DNA from: CALJFL01 sp964590005
GTDB taxonomy: Bacteria; Pseudomonadota; Gammaproteobacteria; Pseudomonadales; Halieaceae
Assembly: GCA_964590005.1 (NCBI GenBank)
Contig: CAZPVJ010000026.1
Span: forward strand, 5,744 to 69,743
Direction: 5' to 3'
Length of the DNA stretch: 64,000 nucleotides
In this document: positions 8,030 to 15,644 of the stretch, in pieces
Layout of the letters: each line of letters opens with the position of its first letter
Numbering within the stretch: position 1 is the first letter of the stretch
Translations under genes and position numbers: made by a program
The notes under the pieces: model-generated
Told to the model about the DNA's origin: nothing
Database searches by the model: none
What the model saw: only the letters and a program-made list of their open reading frames with translations

Positions 8030-9043
8030 TGGCCAAATAGGGGTATGCCGAAGACCACCACGCCCGCGCAGTACATTCTAATCCTCATCGATATGATCGA
8101 GGAGCAGGGCCACGGCCGGGAGCAAGTCCTGGCTGGTACGACACTGGCAGAGACCGGCATCTCAGGCATCGGGGCGAGAGTAAGCGAAAGCGACTTCTCA
8201 CAACTGGTCAGCAATGCCTTCGCGCTCTCTGGCGACCCAGCCTTAGGCCTGAAACTGGGCATGCGGCTCAACCTGTCCGCTCACGCAATACTTGGCCAGG
8301 CATTCATGACCTGCCGCGACCTGGGGCAGGTCATGGAACTGTTCCTGAAGTACTACCACCTGCTGTCGCCGGCGCTGTACCTGGAATTCGAGACGGTCGA
8401 TGAGCGCTGCATTCTGACTACCGTATCAACACCAGAGCAAAACACCGTGGAGTTCGCCTACGAAATGATGTACGCGGCGATCCTCAATACGCTGCGCGGG
8501 CTACTCAACATCGACCACTTGGCGCTGAAGCTGGAAGTACCCTACCCGGCGCCGGCGCACAGGCAGTCGTATTACGACATTTTTGGCCCTGACGTCCATT
8601 TTGACTGCATTCGCGGAAGAATAAGTTTCGACCAGGCCTTGCTGCAGACGCCCCTGCCTACCTCCAACACCGCGCTGCGGACGCTCTATGAAGAAGAATG
8701 CGCCAGGTTGCTGTCGGATCTCGAGGAGGAAGACTCGGTGGCGGAACAAACCCTGCGCTTATTGCGCAAGCTTGAAGGACAGTATCCGCAGATGCCCCAG
8801 ATCGCCAGAATACTGAACTTCAGTCCTCGCACCTACCGGCGCAGGCTGGAACAGGAAGAGACCTCTTACCAAACGCTATTGGACAAGGTGCGGGCCGAGC
8901 ACGCCACACGCTACCTGCAGAACACACGGCTGCCGCTGTCGACGATAGCGTACATGGTGGGCTTTAACGATTCCTCCAACTTCCGTCGCGCCTACGTAAA
9001 CTGGACCGGTCGGTCTCCCCGGGAAGTACGCAATGGCAACTAG
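8027..9043 (+). CDS. AraC family transcriptional regulator
   Basis: Up to 338 residues. The N-terminal region (about 25-210) resembles the arabinose-binding-like domain of the OruR/ArgR-type AraC subgroup. The C-terminus carries two helix-turn-helix motifs, ending in MVGFNDSSNFRRAYVNWTG and SPREVR. Two starts are possible: TTG 8027 with GAGG upstream, or ATG 8045. It is divergent from the diiron gene, and its last 11 bases overlap the patatin gene, so it probably controls one or both neighbours. Confidence 0.88.
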   Translation: MWPNRGMPKTTTPAQYILILIDMIEEQGHGREQVLAGTTLAETGISGIGARVSESDFSQLVSNAFALSGDPALGLKLGMRLNLSAHAILGQAFMTCRDLGQVMELFLKYYHLLSPALYLEFETVDERCILTTVSTPEQNTVEFAYEMMYAAILNTLRGLLNIDHLALKLEVPYPAPAHRQSYYDIFGPDVHFDCIRGRISFDQALLQTPLPTSNTALRTLYEEECARLLSDLEEEDSVAEQTLRLLRKLEGQYPQMPQIARILNFSPRTYRRRLEQEETSYQTLLDKVRAEHATRYLQNTRLPLSTIAYMVGFNDSSNFRRAYVNWTGRSPREVRNGN

Positions 9044-10100
9044 CGCACTGCAGGTCATCCTGGGCAAGACTGCGGCCCAGACTATCTCTCGGGAAGGGTG
9101 GCACGCCGATCACTTCAGCCTGGTAGTGGGAGCCTCGGGAGGGCCCAAGTGGTTCATCCTGAGCCACCTGGACCGCCTGCTGTTCGGTGAGTTCCTGCAG
9201 CAGGGGACCGGCAAACTGACCACGCTCGGCTCCTCTATCGGGGCCTGGCGCAATGCCTGTTTCGCGATGCCCGATCCGGCCGCAGCGATTGAGCGACTGG
9301 AGCAGGGCTATCTGCACCAGCGTTACGAGAGCAAGCCCAGCGCGGCGGAAGTCAGCGACACCAGCATGGGTACGCTGCACCAGGTGCTCGGGGATGACGG
9401 TGTCGATCAGCTAATGTGCAACCCGCGCATCAATACCCACATTATCACCGCTCGCGGCAGGGGACCGGCAGGCTCAACCTCAGCGCCGGTACTGGCCGGC
9501 GGCATGGCTGCGGCGGCACTGGGTAACACAGTAAACCGAAGGCTCTTGCGACACGCATTCCAACGCGTCGTGTTCCATAGCGCTGCCGAGCACAACCCCG
9601 GGCTTAGCTATCATGATTTCCACACCGAGTATGTACCCCTCAGTGCCACTAACGTGGCACCGGCACTGCACGCCAGCGGTTCCATTCCGTTCGTGCTAAC
9701 CGGTGAACGCGATATTCCCGGTGCGCCGCCCGGCCAGTACTGGGATGGCGGCATCATCGACTACCACTTCGACCTCGACCAGTACCACGGGGAGGGCCTT
9801 ATCCTCTACCCACACTTCAGGGCTGATCTCACGCCGGGCTGGTTTGATAAATTCCTGCCCTGGCGCAAGGCGGCAATCAGTGAAATCGACAAGCTGGTGC
9901 TACTCTGCCCAAGTGAGGCGCTGGTGGCCGAGCTACCCCAGGGTAAGATTCCGGACCGCAGGGACTTCACCCGCATGCATCATGAGGATCGGGTCAATTA
10001 CTGGCTAACTTGTGTAGAGCGCAACAAGGCCCTGGCCGAGGAGTTCCATGCGCTGACCAGCGGCTCGGACCCACTCGCGGGTGTCACAGTATTGTCCTGA
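9033..10100 (+). CDS. patatin-like phospholipase
   Basis: 355-residue serine lipase/acyl hydrolase with the patatin Ser-Asp dyad. Visible are the oxyanion loop GASGGPKW (33-40), nucleophile elbow GSSIG (Ser68) and the DGG motif (Asp about 238). No signal peptide, so probably cytoplasmic and acting on membrane phospholipid or storage lipid. The ATG lies inside the end of the AraC gene (11-bp overlap), implying translational coupling. Substrate unknown. Confidence 0.87.
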   Translation: MATSALQVILGKTAAQTISREGWHADHFSLVVGASGGPKWFILSHLDRLLFGEFLQQGTGKLTTLGSSIGAWRNACFAMPDPAAAIERLEQGYLHQRYESKPSAAEVSDTSMGTLHQVLGDDGVDQLMCNPRINTHIITARGRGPAGSTSAPVLAGGMAAAALGNTVNRRLLRHAFQRVVFHSAAEHNPGLSYHDFHTEYVPLSATNVAPALHASGSIPFVLTGERDIPGAPPGQYWDGGIIDYHFDLDQYHGEGLILYPHFRADLTPGWFDKFLPWRKAAISEIDKLVLLCPSEALVAELPQGKIPDRRDFTRMHHEDRVNYWLTCVERNKALAEEFHALTSGSDPLAGVTVLS

Positions 10101-10123
10101 GGTCGGGTGAACAGGACGTCAGC

Positions 10124-10399
10124 TCAGGTGATGTACTCGTCGAGGTAGCGTTCAACCTCTTTCTGCAGGACCCCCTTAAAGGCACTGGCCAGCAGGCCCA
10201 ATTTCACTGACACATCCACCAGGTTGTCGTGAAAAGTCAGGGTGCCATCGACACCAGATCCCTTAATCCGCACACTGTCGCCCTCCCAGGCGGAGTGCAC
10301 TCCGTGCTTTTGCTCGAGACTGGCGGCCAGGCCTTCAGCGGCGGCCCGCAGCTCGTCCTTGGGCATGGTATAGGGTCGGGTAACGCGAAATCCTGCCAT
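10124..10399 (-). CDS. polyhydroxyalkanoic acid system family protein
   Basis: 91-residue protein matching the small PHA-granule-region family (PF09650 type): a basic start (FRVTRPYT), a helix AAAEGLAASLEQKHGV, a WEGDSVRIKGSGVDG strand region, then VDVSVKLGLLASAFKGVL. Family members are found beside phasin and PHA synthase genes and are thought to act in granule formation; the role is not settled. The phasin pair about 10 kb away supports PHA metabolism in this organism. Confidence 0.8.
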   Translation of the reverse strand: MAGFRVTRPYTMPKDELRAAAEGLAASLEQKHGVHSAWEGDSVRIKGSGVDGTLTFHDNLVDVSVKLGLLASAFKGVLQKEVERYLDEYIT

Positions 10400-10436
10400 G
10401 ACTTAACCTCTTATTCTCGATGGACAGTATAGATCA

Positions 10437-11912
10437 TCACGTCGCGACAAAGCGGCCATCAGCCAGGGTAAATTGCTGGCCACAGCACTCCTCTCCCTGC
10501 ATCCGCGCCAGCATCTCCGGGGCTTCGGAATAGGCTACTGTACGACGCCCGCCCGGCAGGTCAAACACGGCAACGGCCCGCCATGGCTGGTCACCCTGGT
10601 ACAACACCGTGTAACCAGCGACAGTGCCGGGACCCTGGAAGTCAGCTACCAACTCACACAACTCACAGGCTGCGCGCACAGCCTCCGTGACATCCTCGTG
10701 TGACCAACCCGAGTCTCCGGGTGTGGCCGACCAGATAGCACAGGCCTGCTTGGTCAGCATCCCGCTCACGCTGGTCAGCAGCCCGGCTTCGGCCGGCTGT
10801 TCGCGCAACAGCTGCGCCATCTTGACCGTGGCCTGGAGTACAAAATTATTCAGCGGGCCGCCAGCAAAAGTCATCGCCCCCGTGACAGTGAGGTCGCCGT
10901 CTACAAGGGGGCCGAACTCCTGCAGTTGCACCCGAATCGCGGACGGGAAGCAGGAATACAACTCGCGCAGCCGCAAACTGCCCAGATTCACATCTGCCTG
11001 CGCCGCGACGGACTGCCCTGCCAGCCGGAACCCGGGACTGCCCCCAAGATCGCGGCGACTGGCCACGACCGACATGAAATTGGACTCGCTTGACGCGCGT
11101 GGAAAAATCCAGCGATCGCGTTCTATGCCCAGCTCTTGCGCTACTGCCACGCTACAGAAAACCAGCCCTGCAGCCTGATCCACATTCCACTGGCTGTTGT
11201 GCAACTTGGTGTAGGGAAAAGCCAACATACGGTTGCCGGGAGAATGCTCCCGAACCTGTTCCGCGCTGACGGCTCGATCCGACCAGGCGTCGGAATTCGC
11301 CGCGGCTACCTCACTGAACCGGGCATACATATGCGCCATCTGGTCGCGGTGTTCAGCGACACTCAGTCCCTGCTTGTAGCGCAGGGCGCTGTCGATAATG
11401 GCATAGTAGCCCACCGGCATACCCAGCCCCGCTGCCGACTCCACCGAAGACCACAGTTCATCCTCCGGTACCAGCAGGGTATCTGGCCTGGTATCGACCT
11501 GCGCGGTTTCGGTCGCCTCTTTGCCGGCCTTCTGCGCCAGCAATGCGCGGTACTTGGCCTCACCACCCGTCACTAATACCACCCGGGCTTCGCCACTGGT
11601 TATTTGCTGACACGCTCGTGTAATCAGGGTTTGCTGCAATACCCCGATCTCGGCCAGTACGGTGTGCGCACCATTGGCCCCGAATCGATCCGCCAGTAAC
11701 CGAGCGGGGTCGCTGTACGACCAGATTCCCTTGGGTACGAGAATTTCATCTGCCTCGGCCAGCAAAGCACCACAGCCAGCATCCAGCGCGGCCGCGTGCA
11801 GCGCGCGCTCCATCAACACCACTGCCTCATCCAAACCGGCTGTATCGGACTCTTTCTGTTGAACTGCACCCACGCCAACCAGGATTGGCGTGTTGGGCGC
11901 GAGATCAGCCAT
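10437..11912 (-). CDS. thiolase-like acetyl-CoA acetyltransferase family protein
   Basis: 491 residues, thiolase fold. It begins TPILVGVGAVQQ, has a candidate nucleophilic cysteine region TRACQQITSG near 95-105 and the LYSCFPSAIRVQ and GGPLNNF motifs of the trifunctional-like/SCP2-type thiolase subgroup. About 90 extra C-terminal residues fit the additional OB-like domain of these type-1-like thiolases. It probably cleaves or forms a 3-ketoacyl-CoA, perhaps in fatty acid or sterol side-chain breakdown (inference). The ATG overlaps the end of the LLM oxidoreductase gene by 8 bases, forming a two-gene operon. Confidence 0.82.
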   Translation of the reverse strand: MADLAPNTPILVGVGAVQQKESDTAGLDEAVVLMERALHAAALDAGCGALLAEADEILVPKGIWSYSDPARLLADRFGANGAHTVLAEIGVLQQTLITRACQQITSGEARVVLVTGGEAKYRALLAQKAGKEATETAQVDTRPDTLLVPEDELWSSVESAAGLGMPVGYYAIIDSALRYKQGLSVAEHRDQMAHMYARFSEVAAANSDAWSDRAVSAEQVREHSPGNRMLAFPYTKLHNSQWNVDQAAGLVFCSVAVAQELGIERDRWIFPRASSESNFMSVVASRRDLGGSPGFRLAGQSVAAQADVNLGSLRLRELYSCFPSAIRVQLQEFGPLVDGDLTVTGAMTFAGGPLNNFVLQATVKMAQLLREQPAEAGLLTSVSGMLTKQACAIWSATPGDSGWSHEDVTEAVRAACELCELVADFQGPGTVAGYTVLYQGDQPWRAVAVFDLPGGRRTVAYSEAPEMLARMQGEECCGQQFTLADGRFVAT

Positions 11913-12771
11913 TCATGAATTCCCCGGCGTACCAGTTCATCATCTTTATCTTGTCTTCCAGCGAGTGATCAGGCTCCATCTCGTACACATTGCGAAAGGC
12001 AATAATGACATCCGATACCCCAATCGACTCCAGTTCCTCAATACCCTCCTTGGTGAACGCGTTCTGACCGGTGGTGAAAACCCTGAATGGCCTGTCTGCT
12101 GTGCCATACTCTTCGCGCAACTGGTTGATGCGTCCAATATAGGCCGTGAGCTGCTGCATATCGGCGCCGGCACACATCCAGCCATCGCCGATCCGGGCAG
12201 CACGCTTGAGCGCAGGCTCGGCATGACCTCCAATCAATACAGGGGTAGGTTCAGTCGGCACCGGGCACATCTTGGCCGCCGGCATATGATGAATCTCACC
12301 GTCATAGCCAAAAAAATCCCCTGACTCGAGCCCACGAACAATATCGATTTGCTCGTCAAAACGCTTGCCGCGCTTTTCCCAGGGCACATCACAGACCGCG
12401 AAATCCTCTTCCCAGGGACTGATACCGACACCGAAGTCGAAACGGTTACCAGACAGCTGCTGGATACTCTGCACCTGCTTCGCAACCACCGGCGCCTGCC
12501 GCACGGCAAGCTTGTAAACAAAGGTGGCGAAGCGGATGCGATCGGTAACGGCGGCCATCGCCGCCACTGCAATCAGGCTCTCAAGAAAGGGCACACTTTC
12601 CAGGAACTCGCGGCTACCATCTTTGTTGTATGGATACTTGGAGCTGCACTCCTGGGGGTAACAGATGCTGTCGGGAATGGTAATGCCGTCGAACCCCGCT
12701 GCCTCAGCCGCCTGTGCCAGGGGAAGATAATGGTCTGCATCACTCATGCCCACCTGATAACTGAATTTCAT
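11905..12771 (-). CDS. LLM-class (luciferase-like) oxidoreductase
   Basis: 288 residues from ATG 12771, chosen because GAGGAGAG lies just upstream; the frame continues open to 12843. TIM-barrel flavin/F420-dependent monooxygenase family: FSYQVGMSDADHY start, GFDGITIPDS strand, the family core NRFDFGVGISPW and PTPVLIGGHAEPALKRAA. The cofactor (FMN or F420) cannot be decided from sequence. Co-transcribed with the thiolase, so probably part of a lipid or sterol degradation step. Confidence 0.83.
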   Translation of the reverse strand: MKFSYQVGMSDADHYLPLAQAAEAAGFDGITIPDSICYPQECSSKYPYNKDGSREFLESVPFLESLIAVAAMAAVTDRIRFATFVYKLAVRQAPVVAKQVQSIQQLSGNRFDFGVGISPWEEDFAVCDVPWEKRGKRFDEQIDIVRGLESGDFFGYDGEIHHMPAAKMCPVPTEPTPVLIGGHAEPALKRAARIGDGWMCAGADMQQLTAYIGRINQLREEYGTADRPFRVFTTGQNAFTKEGIEELESIGVSDVIIAFRNVYEMEPDHSLEDKIKMMNWYAGEFMNG

Positions 12772-12952
12772 TGCCGCTCTCCTCAATATTACTCGTGCCG
12801 GTGGGGACATACCCCGGGAAAGGCCACACTCTAGCGACTTCAACCCCGAAGGTCTCCGCCGCTTACCGAAATTGACGCCACTGGCATCAAATACTGTACT
12901 TTTCCTGAAAGGGGTATACGGCGGAGCCTGCGCGCAGGATTAGCCGGGGCAA

Positions 12953-12980
12953 CTGACAGGCCGGACAATTCGTTTACACT
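12953..12980 (+). promoter_or_regulatory. probable hslO promoter, very close to the start codon
   Basis: CTGACA (12953-12958) matches the -35 consensus at 5 of 6. A 16-base spacer leads to TACACT (12975-12980). Transcription from it would begin near 12987, where the second in-frame ATG of hslO lies, so the transcript may be leaderless. Confidence 0.45.
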
Positions 12981-13877
12981 ATGGCAATGGAAAACTCCGT
13001 GACTCCCTCACTGCGCGATATCTCCCGCCGCTTTCTCTTTGAGGAGGCCGATATTCGTGGCGAAACCGTCCACCTGGACGACAGTCTGGCCGAGGTGCTG
13101 GCCAATCACCAATATGCCCCCGGGGTCAGTCGTTTGCTGGGTGAATTTATGGCGGCAGCGGTCCTGCTGACTACCACCCTGAAGTATGAGGGCAGCATGA
13201 TCCTGCAGGCGCGCAGCGATGGTCAGGTTCCTTTGATGATGGCCGAGTGCAGCAGCGACCTGAAGCTACGCGCCATAGCCCGCGGTGCGCAGCAGGCCAC
13301 GTCGGAAGCCTTTGACGTATTGCTCGAGAGTGGCCAACTGGTGATCACTATTGACCCGCTGAAAGGGGAGCGCTACCAGGGCATAGTCCCGTTAGTGGAA
13401 AACTCACTGGCCCGCAGTCTTGATGCTTACTTCCACATGTCCGAGCAACTGCATACCCGCTTCTGGCTGGCCTGTGACGGTAATCGCGCCGCTGGCATGC
13501 TGCTGCAACAACTGCCCAGCCAGGTACAGACAGACCCCCAGACGCGGGAAAACCAGTGGCAACATGTGTGCACCCTCAGTGAAACACTGACGGATGATGA
13601 ACTTCTGGCCTTGCCGGCCCAGGAGATACTGCGCCGGCTGTTCCACGAGGAGCCCACTCGCCTGTTTGAGGCACGCAGCCCGGAATTCTGGTGCAGTTGC
13701 ACCCGAGAACGTACATTCAACGCCCTGTCGGCGGTGGGGGCCGAAGAAGTCGAATCCCTGCTGCAGGAACAGGGATCTATCACCATGGATTGTGAATTCT
13801 GCAGCCAGCAATACGTCTTCCAACGGGAGGATCTTGCCGATCTCCTGCACAAGCCAGAACAGCCGCATTTACACTAA
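12981..13877 (+). CDS. hslO: Hsp33 redox-regulated chaperone
   Basis: 298-residue Hsp33. Oxidation of its zinc-binding cysteines unfolds the C-terminal switch and activates holdase function under oxidative or hypochlorite stress. The zinc ligands are intact: CSC (C238, C240) and CEFC (C271, C274). The N-terminal core has the family GEFMAAAVLLTTTLKYEG. ATG 12981 and ATG 12987 are both possible and neither has a ribosome site. It precedes pckA, as in many gammaproteobacteria. Confidence 0.96.
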   Translation: MAMENSVTPSLRDISRRFLFEEADIRGETVHLDDSLAEVLANHQYAPGVSRLLGEFMAAAVLLTTTLKYEGSMILQARSDGQVPLMMAECSSDLKLRAIARGAQQATSEAFDVLLESGQLVITIDPLKGERYQGIVPLVENSLARSLDAYFHMSEQLHTRFWLACDGNRAAGMLLQQLPSQVQTDPQTRENQWQHVCTLSETLTDDELLALPAQEILRRLFHEEPTRLFEARSPEFWCSCTRERTFNALSAVGAEEVESLLQEQGSITMDCEFCSQQYVFQREDLADLLHKPEQPHLH

Positions 13878-13919
13878 TTTTCGCCCTGTCCGTCAACGCG
13901 TATTTTTTGTGCAGCCCGG

Positions 13920-13948
13920 TTCGCATGGCGTACCGATTCTGACATAAT
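13920..13948 (+). promoter_or_regulatory. possible pckA promoter
   Basis: TTCGCA (13920-13925), a 17-base spacer and CATAAT (13943-13948) form a moderate sigma-70 promoter 82 bases before the pckA start. The -35 box is weak. Confidence 0.35.
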
Positions 13949-14030
13949 GTCGCCCCCCGGAAAGACCGGGATTGGCGACGCGGATCACAGCCACTGACTG
14001 CGTCTCTCAAAAAAAGAAACAGGATCCGCA

Positions 14031-15587
14031 ATGACCGCAGACATCCCCACCGCCCAGGAACTGGTTGACCTGGGAACCTCACAACTCATCGAAGAGTCCC
14101 TGAAGCGCAACGAAGGCACACTGGCCGACAGCGGCGCCCTGCTGGTGACCACCGGCAAGCGCACTGGCCGTTCGCCGGCAGACCGTTTTATCGTGCGTGA
14201 ACCTAGCACCGAGGACGCCATTGACTGGGGGTCGGTCAATCGTCCCTTCGATGCGGACAAATTCGATGCCTTATGGGAACGCGTAGAAACCCACATCGCC
14301 GGGCGAGACCGTTTTGTTTCCCACCTCCATGTTGGGGAGCACAGTGACCACTACGTGCCCGTCAAGGTGACAACCGAGACCGCCTGGCAAGGCCTGTTTG
14401 GCCGCAATATGTTCATCCGTCCCGACCACTACAATAGTGGCCGCAAGCCAGAGTGGCACATACTCAACGCCGCCGGGTTTGTCTGCGATCCGGAGCGTGA
14501 CGGCACCAACTCGGACGGTGTCGTACTGATCAACTTCGCCCAACGCAAGGTACTACTGGCCGGCATGCGCTACGCCGGGGAAATGAAGAAAGCCATGTTC
14601 TCAGTGCAGAACTTCCTGCTGCCAGAGAAGGACGTAATGTCGATGCACTGCTCGGCCAATGTCGGCGAGAACGGTGACACCACATTGTTTTTCGGGCTCT
14701 CCGGCACCGGCAAGACCACGCTATCGGCCGACCCCGACCGCTATCTAATCGGGGACGATGAGCACGGCTGGTCGAAGGGCTCGGTATTCAATATCGAGGG
14801 TGGCTGCTACGCCAAAACCATCGACCTGAGCCAGAAAAACGAACCTGTCATCTGGGACGCCATACGATTCGGTGCCATCATCGAGAATGTGGTGGTCGAC
14901 AAGCAACGTCACGCGGATTACTGCGACACCAGTCTCACCGAGAATGGCCGCTGCTGCTATCCACTGGAGCACGTCGAAAAACGTACCGAGGCCAATGCCG
15001 GCGGAGAACCCAAGTGCGTCATCTTCCTGACCTGCGACGTGTCTGGCGTACTGCCCCCGGTTTCTATACTGACTAAGGAAGCCGCCGCGTTTCACTTCCT
15101 CAGCGGCTACACTGCGCGAGTTGGCTCCACCGAGCTGGGTGCAGAGGCCGGTATCCACCCCACTTTTTCCACCTGTTTCGGCGCGCCGTTCATGCCGCGC
15201 CCCGCGGGCGAATACGCCGAGTTGCTCATGAAGCGTATCGAGGACTTCGGCAGCCAGGTCTACCTGATCAACACCGGCTGGGCCGGTGGCTCCGGTGCCC
15301 CGGGTGGCACCGGCAAGCGCTTCCCCATCCCGGTCACCCGCGCGGTAGTCGCAGCGGCCCAGAGCGGAGCGTTACTGGACGCACCCCGCGGTCACCTGGA
15401 CATCCTCAACCTCGACTTCCCGACGGAGATTCCCGGTGTCGACAGCCAGTATGTGAATCCCCGGGAGGGTTGGGGAGATACGGCCGCTTACGATGAACAG
15501 GCTGGTAAACTCGCCGCCCTGTTCCAGGACAATATTCGTAAATTCGATGTTTCTCAGGAAATCGTGGCGGCAGGCCCCACGTCCTGA
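14031..15587 (+). CDS. pckA: phosphoenolpyruvate carboxykinase (ATP)
   Basis: 518 residues, the ATP-dependent form. It converts oxaloacetate plus ATP to phosphoenolpyruvate, the first step of gluconeogenesis. Seen: the R-T-GRSPADRF substrate region, kinase P-loop GLSGTGKT near 223-230 followed by LSADP, and the metal/second nucleotide loop IGDDEHGWS. The C-terminal NTGWAGG region is also typical. The length fits the family (about 520-540). It ends in a strong terminator. Confidence 0.97.
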   Translation: MTADIPTAQELVDLGTSQLIEESLKRNEGTLADSGALLVTTGKRTGRSPADRFIVREPSTEDAIDWGSVNRPFDADKFDALWERVETHIAGRDRFVSHLHVGEHSDHYVPVKVTTETAWQGLFGRNMFIRPDHYNSGRKPEWHILNAAGFVCDPERDGTNSDGVVLINFAQRKVLLAGMRYAGEMKKAMFSVQNFLLPEKDVMSMHCSANVGENGDTTLFFGLSGTGKTTLSADPDRYLIGDDEHGWSKGSVFNIEGGCYAKTIDLSQKNEPVIWDAIRFGAIIENVVVDKQRHADYCDTSLTENGRCCYPLEHVEKRTEANAGGEPKCVIFLTCDVSGVLPPVSILTKEAAAFHFLSGYTARVGSTELGAEAGIHPTFSTCFGAPFMPRPAGEYAELLMKRIEDFGSQVYLINTGWAGGSGAPGGTGKRFPIPVTRAVVAAAQSGALLDAPRGHLDILNLDFPTEIPGVDSQYVNPREGWGDTAAYDEQAGKLAALFQDNIRKFDVSQEIVAAGPTS

Positions 15588-15608
15588 CGATGAACCCGGC
15601 AAGTTGAT

Positions 15609-15636
15609 AAAAAAGCCCGCGCAAGCGGGCTTTTTT
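15609..15636. terminator. bidirectional intrinsic terminator after pckA
   Basis: GCCCGC-GCAA-GCGGGC (15615-15630) is flanked by A6 and T6 runs. It lies between pckA and the convergent RND permease gene. Confidence 0.9.
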
Positions 15637-15644
15637 ATGTCTCC

